64,000 nucleotides of DNA from Desulfobaccales bacterium. GTDB lineage: Bacteria > Desulfobacterota > Desulfobaccia > Desulfobaccales > 0-14-0-80-60-11. Where the stretch lies: NCBI GenBank assembly GCA_041648175.1, contig JBAZPO010000013.1, positions 1 to 64,000 on the forward strand. Direction: 5' to 3'. The first letter of the stretch is position 1; every line of letters starts with the position of its first letter. Made by a program: the position numbers and the translations under genes. Positions 58,210-64,000 of this stretch are shown in pieces. The notes below the pieces were generated by a model that searched no databases, had not been told where the DNA came from, and saw only the letters and a program-made list of their open reading frames with translations.

Positions 58210-59841
58210 ATGCAATTTCCGCCGAATATTTTCCGATGGACCACAAACCCGGGGCGCTGGATTATTGCCGTGGCAGTGCTGGCGCTGCTTTTGCTTACGG
58301 TATATATCGCCGCTTTTTTCTATGGGGTTAACTCTACCCTGAGCGACGACTCGTGGGGAGATATTTCGTATTATAATCAGCTGGCTTATAACTTCACCCA
58401 TGGAAGGCCATTGCAGACCTCGAGTTACCGCCAAGCCGGCGACGGTATCCTGCACAACCCGTTTCCCTATGCGCATTCCTTCAGCATCCATGTGAATTTC
58501 ACGCCTTATCTCTTTTTGTGGCCTTACAAGTTCATGCCCACCGTAAACGGTCTTTACCTGATTACCATTCTGTTTAACGTGGCCGGATTCTTGGGAATCG
58601 GCTGGTTAATCATGCGGCGCATGTGTTCAAGTAAAGACAGGTTTTTGTCCTATATGCTTGTCTGCGTTGCGTTCTTCTCCGTCCTGCCGAGTATGGGGGT
58701 CATTACCTATAAAGGGTTATTTGCGCTGTTTAGCGGGCCGCTTATCCTGGCGGCTTACTACTTCTTCCTGCGGGACAACCGGCTGCTTCTGGCGATTACC
58801 GGAGTACTTTTGTGCGGGGTATCCGAAGACCTGATAATGTTTACGTTTTCTTTCAGCGCCTATCTGTTCATTTTTGAAAAACGATTGCGTAAAATGGCGT
58901 TGTGGATGGGGTTGGGCGCCGCGGCCTATCTGGCTTTTGTGGTCTTTGTCATCCATCCCGCGGCCAGGTATGGTCTGACCCTGCAACACATTTCCGATCC
59001 TCTGGCCAAGCTTCATATGCTGCTTAGCGGCAAGCTGCCGCTGTCGGGCTATAAGGTTTATGGGCCGTTTGCTATCGGCCTTGTCCTGGCGCTGACCGTA
59101 ATGGCGCTATTTTCGAACTTCAGAAGAGAAATCGAATGGAAAAAGGTTTTCGGCCTGATTTTCATTGCACCGGCAAGTCACTGGTTCATAGTGGTGACAT
59201 TCTCCGGCGGGCAACATTACATGCCCATAATGGCCTGTACTTTTTTAGCGCTTCTGCTGATCGCGTCAAGGCTCGAATTCCGCCCGGTAGCGGTGGTGCG
59301 GATAGCCGCGGCCGTGATTATCTGCATGACGCTTTTCCTGCCCAGAGACACCTATAGGCTGCTAAAGCGCCTTCACTCTCATGCTGATGCAAAAAGCATT
59401 GCCAGAATGGAAACAAATAAAAGCACTCTGAGCCATATTGCCGCCTTGCCGAAAGAAGCGGGAATTTCGTATTGGACAAATCAAGGATTAGATGCGTTTA
59501 TGACTTCACGCAATAATGTGTGGCGGTTCCCGGATTATTTCGATTCCGCGGATTATCTGGTCATCCAAAAAGATGCGGATCAGACTTTTTTTGATACGAA
59601 AATAGAAGCTTCTGAGGGTATAGAAGCGGCAATTAAAAGGGGGCAAACCTATAGCAGCAGCACTCAAATTGCTCTACCGGCCGAGATGGTGAAACGTATA
59701 GAGAATGAACTGGTCAATGTGAAGGCTTCCCATGAAATTAACGTGGATACCGAACGTGTGCTGATTTTAAAAAGAAAGAAAAGTGCGGGACTGCCTTGTC
59801 CGGAATCGACGCTTGGATGGGGATGGATTAACCCAAAATGA
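58210..59841 (+). CDS. DUF2079-like polytopic membrane protein
   Basis: A 543-residue membrane protein with about 11 hydrophobic segments. After the first helix (about 17-40), a periplasmic loop has DDSWGDISYYNQLAYNFTHG and HSFSIHVNFTPYLFLWPYKF. This matches the DUF2079 pattern (acidic residues and H-x-x-F-x-P-x-L), a GT-C-like fold seen in putative glycosyltransferases. The C-terminal soluble domain (about 390-543) ends in KRKKSAGLPCPE. It could be a lipid-linked sugar transferase in the periplasm; the function is not established. ATG 58210 has a GGGAG motif about 11 bases upstream. Confidence 0.68.
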   Translation: MQFPPNIFRWTTNPGRWIIAVAVLALLLLTVYIAAFFYGVNSTLSDDSWGDISYYNQLAYNFTHGRPLQTSSYRQAGDGILHNPFPYAHSFSIHVNFTPYLFLWPYKFMPTVNGLYLITILFNVAGFLGIGWLIMRRMCSSKDRFLSYMLVCVAFFSVLPSMGVITYKGLFALFSGPLILAAYYFFLRDNRLLLAITGVLLCGVSEDLIMFTFSFSAYLFIFEKRLRKMALWMGLGAAAYLAFVVFVIHPAARYGLTLQHISDPLAKLHMLLSGKLPLSGYKVYGPFAIGLVLALTVMALFSNFRREIEWKKVFGLIFIAPASHWFIVVTFSGGQHYMPIMACTFLALLLIASRLEFRPVAVVRIAAAVIICMTLFLPRDTYRLLKRLHSHADAKSIARMETNKSTLSHIAALPKEAGISYWTNQGLDAFMTSRNNVWRFPDYFDSADYLVIQKDADQTFFDTKIEASEGIEAAIKRGQTYSSSTQIALPAEMVKRIENELVNVKASHEINVDTERVLILKRKKSAGLPCPESTLGWGWINPK

Positions 59842-59956
59842 ACGATTTAGATCTTGCACATTAAGATAATAAAAGAACCCTGGATAGATCTCGATGGGTG
59901 TGCTTTTCAGTCGACCCTGAAGGCAATTCTCGATTTCTTCTAACGTAAGATTGTGC

Positions 59957-60078
59957 TATCTTACTTCTCATAATACGATTTGGCTACAAATAGAGAAAAC
60001 TTGTCGGGGTTAGACTCGGGGAGAGAGGCCCCCAAAACCATTTTTTGACTGTGGTGGCTAAAGTTGCCGCAAAATCTT
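59957..60078 (+). promoter_or_regulatory. Leader module C: extended -10 promoter and conserved hairpin
   Basis: TG-C-TATCTT (59954-59962) is an extended -10 box; 55 bases later comes GGGG-AGAGAGG-CCCC (60018-60032), then AAAACCATTTTTTGACTGTG and TTGCCGCAAAATCT (60064-60077). Between them GATTTGGC and AACTT...GGGGTT are shared with module A at matching spacing. The SPASM gene starts at 60119. Confidence 0.6.
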
Positions 60079-60118
60079 GTCAACAATCTTCTCATTTGAT
60101 AACAGGAAGGTCTATCGC

Positions 60119-60886
60119 ATGCAGTATAAAGACATAATGGAAACACTAAGATATTTCAAGTGGTTGGCCAAACACAAATATTACGATAAGCTTACTGTAA
60201 TAGGTATAGAAAATTCCACAGCATGCAACCGTAAATGCCCATACTGTCCCAATTTCAATTATTCCCGCGGCAATCATTTGATGTCGATTGAATTGTGGAA
60301 TAAAATCATAGATGATCTGGCCCAAATGAACTATACAGGGTCAATCTCTCCGGGACTATTTAATGAACCTTTAATAGATGAAAGACTGCCACAATTGATT
60401 AAATATGCAAGACAAAAACTTCCCAAATCTGAAATCCTTATATACAGTAATGGGGATTTAGTTAATGAAAAGACTTATAAGGAACTCAAAAAAGCGGGCG
60501 TTACCCGATTTAGGATATCACAGCATGATGACAAATGGAAAAATACATTCATGGATTCTGATGCAAAACTATGTCCAGATATAGAAATTGTGAGATACCA
60601 TAACTACGCAAATCCTGCGATATTGAACAACAGAGGCGGCCTAGTTGACACGATAAAACCGATTTATCAGCCACATTGTTATATGATAGTCTCTACCATG
60701 TGGATTGATTATACGGGGAAGGCCATTCTTTGTTGTAATGATTACCTATCCTCCACAAATTTAGGTAATGTTCGGGAAAAGAGCATAAATGAGATATGGA
60801 CCAATTCCAATTATAGAAAAGTCCGACTGGATGTTCTGTCTGGAATTTATAACGTTCCGATATGCCGAAAATGTAATGGTCTTTAA
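60119..60886 (+). CDS. Radical SAM/SPASM-domain protein
   Basis: A 255-residue radical SAM enzyme. STACNRKCPYCPNFNYSRGN has the C-x3-C-x2-C motif (about 37-44). The C-terminal SPASM-like part has CYMIVSTMWIDYTGKAILCC (about 197-216), then NLGNVREKSINEIW and a final C-R-K-C pair. Enzymes of this size and pattern occur in surface-glycan clusters and peptide modification systems; the substrate is unknown. It is strongly A+T-rich, which suggests foreign origin. ATG 60119 has an AGGAAGG site, so the frame starting in the leader at 60077 is rejected. Confidence 0.8.
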   Translation: MQYKDIMETLRYFKWLAKHKYYDKLTVIGIENSTACNRKCPYCPNFNYSRGNHLMSIELWNKIIDDLAQMNYTGSISPGLFNEPLIDERLPQLIKYARQKLPKSEILIYSNGDLVNEKTYKELKKAGVTRFRISQHDDKWKNTFMDSDAKLCPDIEIVRYHNYANPAILNNRGGLVDTIKPIYQPHCYMIVSTMWIDYTGKAILCCNDYLSSTNLGNVREKSINEIWTNSNYRKVRLDVLSGIYNVPICRKCNGL

Positions 60887-61298
60887 TTTCTGAGACATCA
60901 TTCTTTAATAAGGTTTGGATTTGACCTTCCTTTAGGTTGTCGAGTGGTCATTTTCCTTCGGTATCACTGCAAGATTAGCCATCATCAGCCAGTATCTCTG
61001 GCTTGACTTGGTCCCAACTCTAACTTAAATTGAGCCTGTTGCGAATACATCGTAAAATGTTGCCAAAAAACGGACCAGATTATCTTGGTCAAATGGCATA
61101 ACATAGGCCGTGAAACTGTTTGCACTCGGCATTTTTGCGGCAGTCTCAAGTTCTGGTGTAATCCATGGAGGCAGGCCATATTGTGTAACTTACTGGTCAC
61201 GTATGTCTTTCTGACCGAGATAGACGAGTTCGCCATTTACAGGCAGAGCGCGGGAGATTAATGCCCAGTTCGTGTAGCGCCTGCTCAGAGGAGGACTG
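60887..61298. other. 412-base gap with the split repeat of leader type 2
   Basis: No gene is supported. The main content is the second copy of the type 2 leader, present as two blocks (61006-61019 and 61148-61178) separated by 128 unrelated bases. The final part has the strong ribosome site of the GT2 gene. Confidence 0.6.
61006..61178 (+). promoter_or_regulatory. Repeated leader of type 2, copy 2, interrupted
   Basis: Block 1 ACTTGGTCCCAACT (61006-61019) and block 2 AAGTTCTGGTGTAATCCATG (61148 onward) match 50504-50517 and 50519-50549, where they are adjacent. In block 2 the -10 is GTGTAAT in place of GTATAAT. The 128-base spacer suggests an insertion here. Confidence 0.55.
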
Positions 61299-62282
61299 AT
61301 GATGCCGGAGAAAAGGTCAAGTTTCCCGGAGGAACTGGAGATTGAGGTATCCATAGTGGTGCCCATGTTAAACGAAGAAGGAAATCTGGATTATCTCTTG
61401 GAACGGTTAGAGCCCATCCTGGATCAACTCCAGTGCCGGTATGAAATAATTTGTGTCAACGACGGCAGCACCGATAACACTCTGGAGAAGTTGCTCCAGT
61501 ACCGCAAAAAGGACTCCCGCATCAAAGTAGTCAATCTTTCTCGCAATTTCGGCAAAGATACGGCGCTTACCGCGGGTTTACATTATTCCCGCGGCACCGC
61601 GGTAATCCCCATAGACTGTGATCTTCAGGACCCGCCGGAACTCATAAAGGACCTTTTGGCCAAATGGCGTGAAGGATATGACGTGGTCTATGCCGTGAGG
61701 CGAAAACGCTATGGGGAACCCCTTATGAAACGCCTGATGGCAAACTTATTCTACAGATTTATAAATCTTTTCAGCGAAACTCCCATCCCCAAGAACACTG
61801 GAGACTTTCGCTTGATGGACCGGCGGGTCGTGGAGGTCCTTAATCAGATACCGGAACGGACGCGCTTTATGAAGGGTCTGTTTGCCTGGGTAGGATTCAA
61901 GCAGATAGGCATAACTTATGACCGCCAGCAGCGTCATTTTGGAAAGACCAAGTGGAATTTTTGGAAACTCTGGAATTTTGCGCTGGATGGTATAACGTTG
62001 TTCAGCACCTCACCACTTAAGATGTGGAGTTATTTGGGGATAATAATCTCGCTACTCTCATTTCTTTATGCAATGTTCTTAGTCGTTAGGACGACAATAT
62101 TTGGACATGACGTTCCAGGTTATGCCTCCATCATGGTAGCGGTGCTTTTTCTTGGAGGATTACAGTTGATCAGTTTAGGGATCCTTGGCGAATATCTTGG
62201 TCGTGTTTATTCTGAAGCCAAAAAAAGGCCTCTCTATATTGTGAGCCAAAGTTATGGTTTCAATAAAGATGAAGAAATTTGA
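61299..62282 (+). CDS. Polyprenyl-phosphate GT2 glycosyltransferase (GtrB/DPM-like)
   Basis: A 327-residue GT2 enzyme with two C-terminal membrane helices (about 240-262 and 275-298). VSIVVPMLNEEGNLDYLL, CVNDGSTDNTLEKLL, SRNFGKDTALTAGLHYSRGT and IDCDLQDPPELIKDLL give the family signature with the DXD site. RQQRHFGKTKWNFWKLWNFA lies before the helices. It probably loads a sugar onto undecaprenyl phosphate. AGGAGGA precedes the double ATG at 61299/61302. It is similar to the gene at 53974, and the methyltransferase gene overlaps its end. Confidence 0.86.
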   Translation: MMPEKRSSFPEELEIEVSIVVPMLNEEGNLDYLLERLEPILDQLQCRYEIICVNDGSTDNTLEKLLQYRKKDSRIKVVNLSRNFGKDTALTAGLHYSRGTAVIPIDCDLQDPPELIKDLLAKWREGYDVVYAVRRKRYGEPLMKRLMANLFYRFINLFSETPIPKNTGDFRLMDRRVVEVLNQIPERTRFMKGLFAWVGFKQIGITYDRQQRHFGKTKWNFWKLWNFALDGITLFSTSPLKMWSYLGIIISLLSFLYAMFLVVRTTIFGHDVPGYASIMVAVLFLGGLQLISLGILGEYLGRVYSEAKKRPLYIVSQSYGFNKDEEI

Positions 62283-62284
62283 TT

Positions 62285-63013
62285 ATGGAAAGAGATGTCT
62301 ATCATAAGACTGCGGCCATCGAAAATATCCACTGGTGGTTTATTGGCAGAAGGTTTATTGTTGAACAAATTTTAAACGAATTATTATTGTCTAAGAACGC
62401 AGAAATATTGGAAATGGGATGCGGAACGGGAGGCAATTTACCTTTATTAGCAAAATTTGGTAACGTTTATGGAGTGGAACTCGATGATACTGCAAGAGAA
62501 TACGCTCGTAAGCGAGAAATTGGAACAATTCTGCCAGGAAGTTTGCCGGATGAAATTCCACTTGCCGGGCAACTGTTCGACCTTATTGTAATGACGGATG
62601 TTCTGGAACATGTGGGTGAGGACCAGGTAGCCCTGGAGAGGCTCTACCAGAGGCTAAAATTGGGGGGTTATATTTTAATCACGGTCCCGGCCTTCCCTGC
62701 ACTCTGGAGCCGACACGACGATTTACATCATCATAAGCGCCGCTACACTATAGAAAGACTGCGTACCATATTGATTAATGCGGGTTACAATATTATAAGG
62801 GTAAGCTACATTAATTGCATCATGTTTCCCGTTATTTCTGGGGTGCGGATGATGCAGAGATTTCTCGGAATGGCGGACGCTGACGATCTAAAAGTGTACC
62901 CACCGGTTATCAACCGAATGCTGGCAGGATTATTTTCCGGTGAGGGCCATTTGTTGAAGTTCGTATCCTTGCCCTTTGGTCTTTCGCTTCTATGCGTGGG
63001 GAGGAAAGTTTAA
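62285..63013 (+). CDS. Class I SAM methyltransferase
   Basis: A 242-residue methyltransferase. HWWFIGRRFIVEQILNELL precedes the SAM loop ILEMGCGTGGNLPLLAKFGN (about 40-59), then VYGVELDDTA, FDLIVMTDVLEHVGEDQVAL and GGYILITVPAFPALWSRHDD. HHHKRRYTIERLRTIL and a C-terminal hydrophobic segment resemble methyltransferases found next to polyprenyl-phosphate GT2 genes. TTG 62279 would overlap the GT2 stop; ATG 62285 is preferred. It is cotranscribed with the GT2 gene and followed by a 430-base gap. Confidence 0.82.
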   Translation: MERDVYHKTAAIENIHWWFIGRRFIVEQILNELLLSKNAEILEMGCGTGGNLPLLAKFGNVYGVELDDTAREYARKREIGTILPGSLPDEIPLAGQLFDLIVMTDVLEHVGEDQVALERLYQRLKLGGYILITVPAFPALWSRHDDLHHHKRRYTIERLRTILINAGYNIIRVSYINCIMFPVISGVRMMQRFLGMADADDLKVYPPVINRMLAGLFSGEGHLLKFVSLPFGLSLLCVGRKV

Positions 63014-63447
63014 TCTCTTTTATTTGAAATGATTGCCCCCTGCCCTCTGTCTGTAATAAAAAAGTGGTTGACTTGAGATAATTGTCAAGGCCATCATCTG
63101 CCTGTTTTTCATAGGGAAAGAGATGGTATGAATGAGTTTCTTCGGTGGTGATACTCTATCGGGCAAAGGGTTTTTCGCTTTGGGGGCCACCTGAGGAGCA
63201 GAAGCAAAAAGGGCAGAGCGAAAAAGCCCTGCCCCTCCGTATGGCCGCCTGTGCCGACGCTCGGGTCGCTCCCCAGCGTTGCCCTATCCTCTACAGGCGA
63301 GTAAATCATACATACAAGAACCATAACACCTAAACAAGGATGAAGTAGACATTCATCATAGGGGAGGAGGAGGTAGTGACGAGTGTTGCGCATGTTCCGC
63401 AAGCGAAATCCCCGACCCACATTCATCGCAAATAGAGCCTGCTGATC
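63014..63447. other. 434-base gap between convergent genes
   Basis: No gene is supported; several short frames exist without recognised content. An imperfect inverted repeat at 63161-63234 is the only structure seen, and could serve as a bidirectional terminator or be part of a small mobile repeat. The last 60 bases precede the stop of the minus-strand SGNH gene. Confidence 0.6.
63161..63234. repeat. Imperfect inverted repeat with about 20-base arms
   Basis: GGGCAAAGGGTTTTTCGCTT (63161-63180) is largely the reverse complement of AGCGAAAAAGCCCTGCCC (63217-63234), with a one-base bulge and few mismatches. The 31-base loop contains CAGAAGCAAAAAGGG. A transcript would fold into a long hairpin. 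Confidence 0.6.
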
Positions 63448-64000
63448 TCAAGGATTATGCCGCCCCAACCCGGTTTGCTTGATACGCACCGTTATTGCCT
63501 CAGCAGCCAACGCATGCCCTTGAATGTTCCAATGGCCATTATTGGGAAAATGATATTGTAACGGGTTCCCACTGGCTTCAAGGATTGGTCGCATATCGAT
63601 AACGTCAAGCCCCTGATTTCTCACCAAACGGACAAATTCATTATGGACGGCGCTTTCAATCTCCTTATTATCTCCCAACCATAAACTTCGAGAAGGAATG
63701 ATTAAAACAATTGTTTTAAATCCATTGGAGATTTGTTTTAATTTTAATGCAGAACTATTTAATATTGATTCGTTAAAATATGACTTATTAAGAACTTCTG
63801 GAATGTCATATATTAATCCTAATTTTATAAATAAATTTCTGAGATAAACATTGTGTTTCACAATCCATGCAATTGTAAAATACGTCGTGCTATGCTTAGT
63901 TAAATATTCTTTAATATCAACTAATATTGATGCCCTTTTTTCGGAAATCTTATAGGGGTTCTGTTTTTCATTATTGCTGGAGTAATCCCAAAGGTCATTT
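63448..64000 (-). CDS. SGNH-hydrolase-like protein (partial, N-terminus beyond window)
   Basis: The frame is open from its stop at 63448 to the right edge, giving at least 184 residues; the GTG at 63861 is internal, not the start. Near the C-terminus YHFPNNGHWNIQGHALAAEA is an SGNH block V-like motif (N-x-H in place of D-x-H). IVLIIPSRSLWLG and FVRLVRNQGLDVIDMRPIL fit the Rossmann-like core, and EASGNPLQYHFP lies before the motif. The 5' part reads LWDYSSNN and EKRASILVDIKEYLTKHS. It resembles the membrane-anchored SGNH protein at 182-1228 in the same role. A+T content is high. Confidence 0.6.
   Translation of the reverse strand, partial: NDLWDYSSNNEKQNPYKISEKRASILVDIKEYLTKHSTTYFTIAWIVKHNVYLRNLFIKLGLIYDIPEVLNKSYFNESILNSSALKLKQISNGFKTIVLIIPSRSLWLGDNKEIESAVHNEFVRLVRNQGLDVIDMRPILEASGNPLQYHFPNNGHWNIQGHALAAEAITVRIKQTGLGRHNP

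Noticed and set aside
61006..61236. Minus-strand open frame in the gap before the GT2 gene
   Set aside because: Its sequence is the complement of the repeated leader and it has no recognisable protein features.
1..64000. CRISPR arrays, tRNA and rRNA genes
   Set aside because: I looked for regularly spaced repeats and for tRNA-like cloverleaf or conserved rRNA sequence and saw none; short repeats present are not regularly spaced.

Overview
The window most likely comes from a sulfate- or sulfite-reducing member of the Desulfobacterota (former Deltaproteobacteria). The evidence is a complete dsrMKJOP operon preceded by an RsbRD-type gene, two small ferredoxins directly downstream, and a small assimilatory-type sulfite reductase of the kind known from sulfate reducers. 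The lineage is inferred from gene content; no rRNA or tRNA gene was found to confirm it. Most genes are G+C rich, but several glycan genes (48.9-50.4 kb, 60.1-60.9 kb and the right edge) are clearly A+T rich.

Layout. (1) 0.2-8.3 kb, minus strand: a tightly packed exopolysaccharide operon. In transcription order it encodes a GT4 transferase, an asparagine-synthase-like amidotransferase of the kind seen in exosortase (XrtA) loci, two tandemly duplicated GT2 transferases, a WecG/TagA transferase, another GT4 and a membrane-anchored SGNH hydrolase. (2) 8.6-12.5 kb: a TPR protein, a GH15 glucoamylase-like enzyme and a small membrane protein. (3) 12.8-19.2 kb: energy metabolism, with an RsbRD-domain protein, DsrM, DsrK, DsrJ, DsrO, DsrP and two paralogous ferredoxins, closed by an intrinsic terminator; a promoter with a perfect palindrome precedes it. 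(4) 19.3-22.9 kb, minus strand: a universal stress protein, the GTPase TypA/BipA and the small sulfite reductase. (5) 23.3 kb to the right edge: a roughly 40-kb surface-glycan island.

The island has recognisable modules. 24.9-27.7 kb carries an SDR epimerase with HddC-like and HddA-like enzymes for a GDP-heptose. 27.7-31.1 kb pairs a thiamine-diphosphate E1 alpha/beta enzyme with a sugar aminotransferase homologue whose PLP lysine is replaced by histidine, which suggests a 3-deoxy, two-carbon-branched sugar. 31.6-37.2 kb is a translationally coupled nonulosonate-type set: cytidylyltransferase, Gfo/Idh oxidoreductase, aminotransferase, epimerase, GNAT and NeuB. 37.4-45.2 kb has an AsnB, a WbpG/PseA-type sugar amidotransferase, a small unknown protein, three methyltransferases and an AsnB-like protein lacking the glutaminase cysteine. 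The rest holds B12-type and SPASM-type radical SAM enzymes, an LIC12162-type transferase, a Wzx-like flippase, a Wzy/WaaL-like protein, polyprenyl-phosphate GT2 enzymes and further methyltransferases.

Intergenic DNA in the island is unusual. A promoter-plus-hairpin leader recurs in front of three unrelated glycan genes (24.75, 56.2-56.6 and 59.96 kb). A second, different leader recurs at 50.5 and 61.0-61.2 kb. A truncated NusG-family antiterminator sits at 31.5 kb, and decayed transposase pieces resembling IS1595, IS4 and IS1380 occur at 23.1, 31.1 and 56.4 kb. The most interesting candidates are the repeated leader module with its possible link to a NusG paralogue, the predicted branched-sugar module, and the HisH/HisF-free sugar amidination module.
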